Shown here piece by piece: positions 57,404 to 64,000 of a stretch of 64,000 nucleotides of DNA. Position 1 is the stretch's first letter, and every line of letters starts with the position of its first letter. The notes below the pieces were generated by a model, which did no database searches, had not been told where the DNA came from, and saw only the letters and a program-made list of their open reading frames with translations. Both the position numbers and the translations under genes were made by a program. Origin of the DNA: Oleiphilaceae bacterium (GTDB lineage Bacteria > Pseudomonadota > Gammaproteobacteria > Pseudomonadales > Oleiphilaceae); assembly GCA_022447365.1 (NCBI GenBank), contig JAKVBL010000008.1, positions 124,001-188,000 of the forward strand, given 5' to 3'.

Positions 57404-58255
57404 ATGAACGAACTAGAAACGTCACGACACTATACAAACGCAGAAAAGCTTATTCAGTTTCTTTGCGAGCAAAGCAACAAGCAACCAACGCTGAGAGATA
57501 TAGCTCAAAGGGCCTGTATGAGCGAGAGCCATGCTCAGCGCGTATTCACCGAGTGGGTTGGCCTCTCACCAAAGCAATTCTTGCAAACCATATCAAGATC
57601 GAAAGCCAAAGAGCTTCTGCCTAACCATTCTGTAGCTGAGACTGCAGACATGCTCGGCTATTCTTCTGAAAGCAGGCTGTACGACAACTTTGTTCGTATT
57701 GAGTCCATAACACCTGGCGAGTATAAATCACGAGGTAAAAATCTTGAGATAACATTTGGTTTTGCTCCAACTCCATATGGGGATGCTCTTTTTGCTTCGA
57801 CCCAAAGAGGGATTATGAAACTCGCGTTCACGTCATCTTCGCAGAGTCGAGATGATTTGATCAATGAACTGGAGTCAGAATGGCATAACGCAGAGTTTAT
57901 TCGCGAGGACAACCTCGCTAAAACGCTAAACCAACAAGTCTTTTCTAATCGTGAATCGAACCAAAACGTAACCTTATTTGTTAAAGCAAGCGTCTTTCAG
58001 GTTAAGGTTTGGGAAGCTTTATTAACGATTCCTGAAGGTGAGCTGCGAACATATCAACAAATCGCGGAAGCTTCTGGTAACGTCAAAGCTGTGAGAGCAG
58101 CAGCTTCAGCAATCGCAAACAATCCTGTTGCGTGTCTTATACCCTGTCACAGAGTTATTAGAAGCTCAGGCGTTTTGAATCAATATCGATGGGGAGCGGA
58201 TCGAAAAGCAGTAATGCTTCTTAGGGAATCTGGTAATAGAATTTTAAATCAATAA
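57404..58255 (+). CDS. Ada-like methylated-DNA-protein cysteine methyltransferase with AraC HTH
   Basis: 283 residues. The N-terminal AraC-type HTH (about 12-108; LRDIAQRACMSESHAQRVFTEWVGLSPKQF) is fused to the O6-alkylguanine-DNA alkyltransferase domain (about 115-280). The active-site motif is IPCHRVI (Cys248), with the preceding asparagine-rich ASAIANNPV. It lacks the N-terminal zinc phosphotriester-repair domain of full Ada, so the architecture is HTH plus AGT. It repairs O6-methylguanine and may also regulate. ATG 57404 follows the thioesterase gene by 73 bp. Confidence 0.9.
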   Translation: MNELETSRHYTNAEKLIQFLCEQSNKQPTLRDIAQRACMSESHAQRVFTEWVGLSPKQFLQTISRSKAKELLPNHSVAETADMLGYSSESRLYDNFVRIESITPGEYKSRGKNLEITFGFAPTPYGDALFASTQRGIMKLAFTSSSQSRDDLINELESEWHNAEFIREDNLAKTLNQQVFSNRESNQNVTLFVKASVFQVKVWEALLTIPEGELRTYQQIAEASGNVKAVRAAASAIANNPVACLIPCHRVIRSSGVLNQYRWGADRKAVMLLRESGNRILNQ

Positions 58256-58316
58256 GAATCTTGGTCAGCGTTAACGCCAAAGATGAACGAAACCCTGACC
58301 AAGAGCATAAACCGTA

Positions 58317-59393
58317 TTAAGCGGTAGCCATTTTGTTTGCTTTACGCGGTTTCAAGTGTCCCCACTTCAGCATATCTTCGACTGCAGCCTCGACACTCTC
58401 TTTTATAGAAATGTATTTGATCCCCAATTCGTTTATAGCCTTAGCGTTGTCAAAATTCATTTGCTGGCCGATATGTGAGCGCATGTAAGTACCATTACCG
58501 CTTGGCTGAGTATACGAAAGCAAATGCATGATTTTTGTGCCGAATGGACTATCAAGATCAATCTTAGGCAATTTGTAATCCGTGCACCCGAGATCGTTCT
58601 TTAAGAAGCTAACCATCTCTCGCATTTTCCAGTTTTCGTTCACGATCAAATAACGCCCCGAGGCACTCTCAGTTTGCATTGCTAAAATGTGTGAGTGGGC
58701 TACATCACGCACATCAACAATCCCCCAATTAAGTGTCATCAATACTGGATACAAACCATGCATTAAATCTCTGATGACTTTGTTTGATTCATTCAGTGTT
58801 GGGCCGAGAGACGGGCCGATTACCATGAAAGGATTAATCGTTACTAAGTCGAAGTCACACTGGTCTTTATTCTTTTCTACGTAATCCCAAGCGGCTTTTT
58901 CGGCTTGAACCTTAGAATAAAAGTAAGGATTGCGCTTTAAGTTAGACTTTTCATTCCAGTCTTTTTCGCTAAAGGTTTTATCGTTTCTCGGCTCATCGGT
59001 TATTGCCGCAAGAGATGAGGTTAAAACAACACGTTTAACCGAATCTGTTTTTTGACAGGCCTTGAGAACATTCAATGTTCCATTAACCGCTGGATCGACA
59101 AGTTCTTTTTGAGAATCTTTGACGTTCACAATGTATGGGCTAGCAGTGTGCATCACGTAATCGCAACCCTGAACAACCTGGTCATAAGCACCTTCTTGCA
59201 ACAAATCCGCTTGCACGAACTCTAGGCGCTCAGACGCTCCCTCTAATTCGGTTAAATAGGGATATTTATCCGCAGTGCCGCGTACTGTTGCGCGCACTTT
59301 ATAACCTTGCTCAAGAAGTTGTTTAACAAGATGTGCAGCAATAAACCCCGATGCGCCAGTCACGCATACAGTTGTATTTTGATTTGATGTCAT
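58317..59393 (-). CDS. NAD-dependent epimerase/dihydroflavonol-reductase-like oxidoreductase
   Basis: 358 residues of the extended SDR family. N-terminal CVTGASGFIAAHLVKQLLEQGYKVRATVRG (10-39) has the nucleotide motif GASGFIA. The later TSSLAAI and the catalytic pair YSKVQAEKAAW (Tyr, Lys) match dihydroflavonol 4-reductase/cinnamoyl-CoA reductase-like bacterial enzymes. The substrate is unknown; several such proteins reduce ketones or aldehydes. GGAGGT lies 9-14 nt before its ATG 59393. It is monocistronic, with TauE/SafE upstream on the same strand 65 bp away. Confidence 0.85.
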   Translation of the reverse strand: MTSNQNTTVCVTGASGFIAAHLVKQLLEQGYKVRATVRGTADKYPYLTELEGASERLEFVQADLLQEGAYDQVVQGCDYVMHTASPYIVNVKDSQKELVDPAVNGTLNVLKACQKTDSVKRVVLTSSLAAITDEPRNDKTFSEKDWNEKSNLKRNPYFYSKVQAEKAAWDYVEKNKDQCDFDLVTINPFMVIGPSLGPTLNESNKVIRDLMHGLYPVLMTLNWGIVDVRDVAHSHILAMQTESASGRYLIVNENWKMREMVSFLKNDLGCTDYKLPKIDLDSPFGTKIMHLLSYTQPSGNGTYMRSHIGQQMNFDNAKAINELGIKYISIKESVEAAVEDMLKWGHLKPRKANKMATA

Positions 59394-59458
59394 GAAGGAC
59401 CTCCAAGGTATTTATAATTATCTCTGGATAGCACACGCTATGAGTTACAAAATTCAGT

Positions 59459-60220
59459 TTAAGTAAGCAACGCGGCGGCGCTTGCAAATATTGTCATTAA
59501 AAACAGAAACCACTTAAGTGTTTTTTGACTCAGATTGATGGTTATTTTTACAGCAATATGAGCGCCAACAATAGAGCCAACAGCTAAAATTAATCCAGGC
59601 AACCATAAAATTTGATCATTATCGATAAATATCAATAGCGCAACGATGGTAAAGCCCAGCGTACAGACAATTTTCAATGCATTCGTTCGCACTAAGTCGT
59701 AGCGTAAACTTCCCGCAATAGCAGCAATTAAGATAAATCCAACCCCAGCTTGCACAAATCCGCCATAAAATCCTGCCAACAACAACATAGGAATAGAACT
59801 GGAGGACTCAGAGATCCCAAGTGCTTGTGTGCCTTCTGGAGGAGCGACGACTCCAGGCTTAAACAAAATGATTCCAGCCATGGTAATCATAGATATTAGA
59901 AGTGTCGGTTTAAGTAATTCAGCTGGCATATAAGAGGCTAACAAAGCTCCCGCAAGCCCGCCAATTAAAGTAACACCGACGATTTTCTTAAGATCAGGTA
60001 TCTCTAACTTTCCATGGCTTTTAAAACCGTTGGCTGCAGTCAAAGATTGGAAGAAAACGCTGACGCGATTAGTCGCATTAGCAATATCTGCAGGTAAACC
60101 CATGACCATCAAGGCGGGTATTGTAAGATTCGAACCACCACCGGCCATCGTGTTAATAATGCCAGCCAAAAAGCCCATCGCAATAAGTAAGGAGACAGAA
60201 AGGACACTTAGCTCATACAT
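59459..60220 (-). CDS. TauE/SafE-family sulfite/organosulfur exporter
   Basis: 253-residue membrane protein with about eight hydrophobic segments and an internal duplication: GFLAGIINTMAGGGSNLTIPAL in the first half and AGFYGGFVQAGVGFILIAAI in the second. Those glycine-rich blocks mark the TauE/SafE (DUF81) family, which exports sulfite, sulfoacetate or similar small anions. No sulfur-metabolism genes are adjacent, so the substrate is unknown. Confidence 0.9.
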   Translation of the reverse strand: MYELSVLSVSLLIAMGFLAGIINTMAGGGSNLTIPALMVMGLPADIANATNRVSVFFQSLTAANGFKSHGKLEIPDLKKIVGVTLIGGLAGALLASYMPAELLKPTLLISMITMAGIILFKPGVVAPPEGTQALGISESSSSIPMLLLAGFYGGFVQAGVGFILIAAIAGSLRYDLVRTNALKIVCTLGFTIVALLIFIDNDQILWLPGLILAVGSIVGAHIAVKITINLSQKTLKWFLFLMTIFASAAALLT

Positions 60221-60292
60221 ATTATTATTTCGTCTAATTAAAATAGTGGGGCATACTAACGCAATTCGACGTTTCCATCATTTCTATTCTGT

Positions 60293-60856
60293 ATGAATTC
60301 CGCAGTACCAGAACACAATTTATCAGAGCTTCAGCAACAGACCATAGACGAATTAGAGCGCTGCTTAGTTTTAGCCCAAGACTACTTTGGGCGACAGTTT
60401 TGTTTAGATGCAGTCAAGTTTGACTTGAGAGGGAAGTCTGCAGGGCAATTTAGAATCAGAAAGGCGCAATCACGAGCGCTGAGTCGTAAACAGAGCCTTA
60501 TAAAAGAGATACGATTTAACCAGGAACTCCTTTCGCTTTATGGTCAACAATTCATAGATGAGACGGTAGGCCACGAAGTAGCGCATTTTATCGTGCACGA
60601 AGTTGTCGAACGTCGCGTTAGACCTCATGGGCGCGAATGGCAATCGGTGATGATAGACGTTCTTAAAAAAGCCCCTGAAGTGACTCATCAATATGAAGTT
60701 AAACCAGCGAGAACCATAAAACGATACCGTTACCACTGCGCTTGTCCAAACAAGTATCATGAATTGACGTCTATCAGGCACAATCGAGTAAGGCGCGAGA
60801 ACGCAAAGTACGTCTGCAGGATTTGTAAGACAGCGCTTTTGCCAAGCGACAATTAA
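60293..60856 (+). CDS. SprT-like zinc metalloprotease-family protein
   Basis: 187 residues. The catalytic zinc motif HEVAHFIVHE (94-103) has a third histidine candidate in RPHGREW (about 112-114). A C-terminal zinc-ribbon-like part has two cysteine pairs: CACP (about 144-147) and CRIC (about 176-179). This is the SprT (SPRTN-like) arrangement. Eukaryotic SPRTN cleaves DNA-protein crosslinks; the bacterial role is unproven. It is divergent from TauE/SafE and ends 1 bp before the converging chemoreceptor remnant. Confidence 0.85.
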   Translation: MNSAVPEHNLSELQQQTIDELERCLVLAQDYFGRQFCLDAVKFDLRGKSAGQFRIRKAQSRALSRKQSLIKEIRFNQELLSLYGQQFIDETVGHEVAHFIVHEVVERRVRPHGREWQSVMIDVLKKAPEVTHQYEVKPARTIKRYRYHCACPNKYHELTSIRHNRVRRENAKYVCRICKTALLPSDN

Positions 60857-60857
60857 T

Positions 60858-62699
60858 TTAGGCCACCTTGAAACGCTCGATTTCATTTTTAAGAGCATCC
60901 ACCGCAACGATTAGGTTTTGGCCAGACTCAGCAATGAGTAGACTTCCGTTTGCCGTTTCTTCCGACAATGCCTGAGTTGTTGTCGCATTGCGACTAATCT
61001 CTTCAGAAACTGAAAGTTGTTCGCTCGACGCCGTTGCGATTTGTCCAGCCATATTAAGGATCTGATCTATCGCTTGCTCGATTGTATCAAGAGAAGTTTT
61101 TGTGTCGTTTGATTGAGTAACCGTCTGTTGTGCGAGCTCTCGACACGCTAGCATCGCATCGAGCGACGCTTTTGATGAGTCTTGCAAGGTGCTTAAGACA
61201 CTCCCAATTTCAGACATTGAATCCTGTGTTCGTTTAGCAAGTGTTCGTACCTCATCTGCGACGACAGCGAACCCTCGGCCTTGCTCGCGAGCGCGTGCCG
61301 CTTCGATCGCAGCGTTAAGCGCTAGCAGGTTAGTTTGTTCTGCAATATCCAAAATAACTTGAAGAATGTTGTTGATGTTATTGCTCTCTTAATGAAGTTG
61401 CTCCATAGATGCAGACGTTGTTTCGATCTCGTTAGAGACCTGTTCAATCGTACTTACATTACTTCTGATCGTATCCACTCCACGTGCAACTTCGGATTGT
61501 GCAGAATATACCGCATTAGTGGTTTCCTCAGCATTTCGAGATACTTCTTCCGAGGTAGTCGTCATTTCTACCATAGCGGTGGCTATTTGTTCCGTTTCAC
61601 GCGCTTGGCCTTGGATTTTTTTCATTAACGCTGAATGTTCGGCAAGCATTCCAGAATTTTCAGACATTGAAACGGTTTGCTGCCCAATGGCAATAATCGT
61701 ATCTTGCAAGCCCCGAATAAACTCATTCATGCTTTTCGACATCGCTCCTATCTCATCGCGAGAATCTTCGGGAAGGCGAGCGGTGAGGTCGCCTTCACCT
61801 TTAGCTAAATCGTCGACAAGCGCGTTCATTCTTCGGACTTTACGCACGACCGTCTTCGCTATCCATAAGGATACGGTTAGCCCAAGAACGATACTTGCGA
61901 TGACGATTATCTGATTCCTAAGTTGAGTATCTTTGATCGATGCCGAAGCCATCGCTCCTTCATTTAAAAGCGAGTCAAACACACTCGATTGTAAGTTGAC
62001 CGATGCATCAAAGATCTGCGCACCAAGCGGAACCAGCTGCGCTTCTACAACTGTGTTTCGATCATAGATCGATGATGAAACAGCTTTAAACGCGTTTTCG
62101 TAATTGCGTATTCCTTCCCTTACACGTTCAGCAGCAGCTCTAAGATTTGCGTTCTGAAGTTCGGGCATAAGGGTATTTAGTTCTCGCGACGCTGCACTTA
62201 GTTCGTTAGGAACTCGATCAGCGGAGCTTTCTTGATTGTCATCTAAAAATCGAAACGCATAAAGACGAGCAAGTAGAAGGTTTTCTTGAACGACGCCTGC
62301 ATAGTATGCAGCAACGATATCATTATCTTTATATGCCGAGTCGCGAATATATGTGAGCTCTTTTCTAATCTGAGAACCAGCAACGTTCATTCCTTCATTC
62401 ACTAAACGGTTGCGCTCCCTCATATTGGACACTACGCTTCCGATAAACGCTTGATCATAATTGCGTGACAAAGCATTTATACTTTCGAGAATTGCAACGC
62501 GGTTTGGGTCTTCGATTTGTTCGTTTGCTTGGTTCAGAATAAGAATCGTTTGCTCAGACAATTGATTGAAGTCACTAATGTTTTACTCTAAACCGGTTTT
62601 TAGATAATCACTCACGATCAATTGTTTGTTCAGCATATTTGCAGTGATATCTGCGGCGATTCCAGAATCAGGAGCTAGGTCTTCTGTCACTACGCTCAT
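60858..62699 (-). pseudogene. Methyl-accepting chemotaxis protein broken by two in-frame stops
   Basis: The frame from ATG 62699 (MSVVTEDLAPDSGIAADI...DYLKTGLE) meets TAA at 62585-62583, then continues as NISDFNQLSEQTILILNQ. It runs through a periplasmic helical region, one membrane span (QIIVIASIVLGLTVSLWIA), HAMP and the start of the signalling domain. A second TAA is at 61391-61389, inside [18 protein letters not shown]. The frame goes on with the conserved hairpin tip [35 protein letters not shown] to the true end at 60858. No first membrane span is recognisable upstream of 62699. Both stops are single-codon changes in an otherwise well-kept sequence, so inactivation looks recent. Confidence 0.88.
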
Positions 62700-62950
62700 T
62701 TGGGTGTCTAACTCTATCTAGCAACATCTGCTTCTCCTCACGAAATTAACAACGATATCCGTAGGGCAATCTTTTTAGAGTTATTTAGCGCTCCTTATAA
62801 CGAAAACCGAACAGGCTAAATGATAGTCAGATATTTTTGTTCGGTAGCACTGTAATGATCGTTATATTCGCACCAAATGTTCGGATTAAACGCGGATAAA
62901 AAGTGATCTAAATTCTAAAAGGAATAAAGTGGAAGCAAGAAAGTGACATA
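62700..62950. other. Intergenic, no intact gene
   Basis: AT-rich sequence between the chemoreceptor remnant and the fdxA terminator. On the minus strand a good Shine-Dalgarno (GAGGAGAAGCAG, about 62727-62740) precedes an ATG in another frame that soon stops. This may be the original chemoreceptor start separated from the body by a frameshift. Nothing else is seen. Confidence 0.45.
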
Positions 62951-62976
62951 AAAAAGCCGCTAATTTAAGCGGCTTT
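62951..62976 (-). terminator. fdxA terminator
   Basis: Read on the minus strand: AAAGCCGCT / AGCGGCTTT stem with a TAAATTA loop, followed by a T run. It lies 18 bp after the fdxA stop. Confidence 0.9.
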
Positions 62977-62993
62977 CTAGAGATAGGGATTAA

Positions 62994-63317
62994 CTACTTT
63001 TCTAGGTACTGTAGTTTGTCTGGAACGCCATCCCATTCTTTAGCATCAGGAAGAGGGTCTTTTTGTTCCGTAATATTTGGCCAAGTCTGGCAAAGCTCTG
63101 CATTCAACTCAATATATTGAACCTGATCTGCTGGTAGCTCATCTTCCGAGAAAATCGCGTTAGCAGGGCATTCCGGCTCACATAGTGCACAGTCGATACA
63201 TTCATCCGGGTCGATTACCAAAAAGTTTGGACCTTCATAAAAACAATCTACTGGGCATACTTCGACGCAGTCAGTGTATTTGCACTTAACGCAGTTGTCG
63301 GTAACAACAAATGTCAT
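62994..63317 (-). CDS. fdxA: 7Fe ferredoxin FdxA ([3Fe-4S][4Fe-4S])
   Basis: 107 residues. Cysteines at 9, 12, 17, 21, 25, 40, 43, 46 and 50 are arranged as in Azotobacter-type ferredoxin I ([34 protein letters not shown]). The ~50-residue C-terminal extension ([15 protein letters not shown]) is typical. It transfers electrons at low potential; the physiological partner is unknown. It sits next to mutS in many gammaproteobacteria, as here (136 bp apart). Confidence 0.95.
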   Translation of the reverse strand: MTFVVTDNCVKCKYTDCVEVCPVDCFYEGPNFLVIDPDECIDCALCEPECPANAIFSEDELPADQVQYIELNAELCQTWPNITEQKDPLPDAKEWDGVPDKLQYLEK

Positions 63318-63452
63318 GGTAATACTAACCTTTATTTAAATGATAATTGTTCTCAAAGCCATTAATCCCGCGGCTTTCGAGCGGTTTGCAATTCTAGCGA
63401 TAGCCTTATAATCGATCAAGAGCAAAAACGAATTTGCTTATGCCAATTTGAA

Positions 63453-64000
63453 TTAGCTTAGTTCATCCTTTAGTTGATACAAGGCATTAAGCGCTTCACG
63501 AGGGCTTAAGCTATCAACATCAATTCCTTCCAGTAGTTCTTCAACTTTAGATTTGGGCGAACCAAACAGTTCTGCTTGAAAAAAATCGTCGTCTTTAGTG
63601 TTTTTATTGCGGCTTGCAGATGCCCCAACTTTGCCTGAATCAACTGACTGAACGAACTCTAACGATTTATCGGACTCAAGTTCCGACAACTTGGTTTTCG
63701 CGTTAGCGACGACAGAGCTTGGTACACCTGCCAATTGCGCGACTTGTAACCCGTAGCTTTTATTCGCAGCGCCATCTAATACGCTGTGCAAGAAAATAAT
63801 CTTATCGTCATGCTCTGTAGCTTTCAGATGAACGTTGGTAACGTTACTCAAGCGATCAGCTAGCTGCGTCATTTCAAAATAGTGTGTGGCAAAAAGAGTA
63901 AACGCTTTTGTATTGTTTGAGAGATACTCTGCGGCAGACCATGCTAGCGACAATCCATCAAATGTACTCGTTCCACGACCAACCTCATCCATTAGAACCA
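63453..64000 (-). CDS. mutS: MutS mismatch repair ATPase, C-terminal part (cut by window edge)
   Basis: At least 182 codons, continuing beyond the right edge (the visible frame is still open at 64000, reading [15 protein letters not shown]). This covers the Walker B and signature region of the ABC ATPase ([26 protein letters not shown]) and the helix-turn-helix dimer segment ([15 protein letters not shown]). The C-terminal tail ends with [25 protein letters not shown], the usual MutS tetramerisation end. MutS recognises DNA mismatches. Confidence 0.97.
   Translation of the reverse strand, partial: VLMDEVGRGTSTFDGLSLAWSAAEYLSNNTKAFTLFATHYFEMTQLADRLSNVTNVHLKATEHDDKIIFLHSVLDGAANKSYGLQVAQLAGVPSSVVANAKTKLSELESDKSLEFVQSVDSGKVGASASRNKNTKDDDFFQAELFGSPKSKVEELLEGIDVDSLSPREALNALYQLKDELS

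Overview
The window is ordinary, gene-dense chromosomal DNA of a heterotrophic, aerobic Gram-negative bacterium, almost certainly a gammaproteobacterium and plausibly marine. The basis is: a complete System I cytochrome c maturation operon, the yciK-mupP-ubiG-mtaD group known from Pseudomonas and relatives, a long-form isocitrate lyase, a large (~180 kDa class) NAD-glutamate dehydrogenase, an AlkB alkane hydroxylase, and a tkt-epd-pgk-fba block. I cannot name a genus from sequence alone. There is no rRNA operon, CRISPR array, intact transposon or prophage. One tRNA is present, tRNA-Arg(CCU).

Layout. 1-5816: end of ccmB, then ccmC-D-E-F-G-H-I, tightly overlapped. 5834-10024: hydroxybutyryl-CoA dehydrogenase, iron-dependent alcohol dehydrogenase, a ChrA transporter and yciK. 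10144-14695: an SRPBCC protein, a receiver-domain pseudogene and an outer-membrane protein lie between yciK and mupP-ubiG-mtaD. 15000-16809: isocitrate lyase, whose 3' end and terminator are duplicated in tandem. 16936-22538: an accessory stretch with an ADP-ribosyltransferase-like orphan, an OmpR-type regulator, two adjacent six-TM histidine kinases with complementary defects, and a decayed type I secretion/adhesin locus. 22656-25872: TPP riboswitch, thiC and a LysR regulator. 25937-34284: signalling-rich region with a MipA-like porin, a blue-light (LOV) hybrid kinase in an operon with a periplasmic binding protein, the tRNA with a repeated 3' end, and a kinase divergent from a receiver/HD-GYP-like protein whose catalytic residues are lost. 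34302-38456: alkB divergent from an AraC regulator, then an arsenosugar-type radical SAM enzyme and glycosyltransferase. 38537-38800: a perfect FNR/ANR box in front of a DUF2788 small membrane protein. 38927-46374: Bat/MoxR operon with an 18-bp tandem repeat inside batB/C. 46542-58255: NAD-GDH, central carbon genes, thioesterase and an Ada-like repair protein. 58317-64000: reductase, TauE/SafE permease, SprT-like protease, a chemoreceptor pseudogene, fdxA and the 3' end of mutS.

How the genes work together. The core parts serve respiration (c-type cytochromes), acetate and fatty-acid or alkane-derived carbon use (alkB, hbd, aceA, gluconeogenic epd-pgk-fba, tkt), cofactor synthesis (ubiG, thiC) and envelope maintenance (mupP, MipA, Bat/MoxR). 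The most unusual material is sensory. Two paired kinases seem to divide the histidine and the ATPase between them, and a LOV kinase is coupled to a binding protein. Several sensory or secretion genes are broken: a receiver (one TAA), a chemoreceptor (two TAA), and a T1SS adhesin and membrane-fusion protein joined by a deletion. This suggests recent loss of some surface and behavioural functions. All function calls come from reading motifs and gene order; no database search was run.
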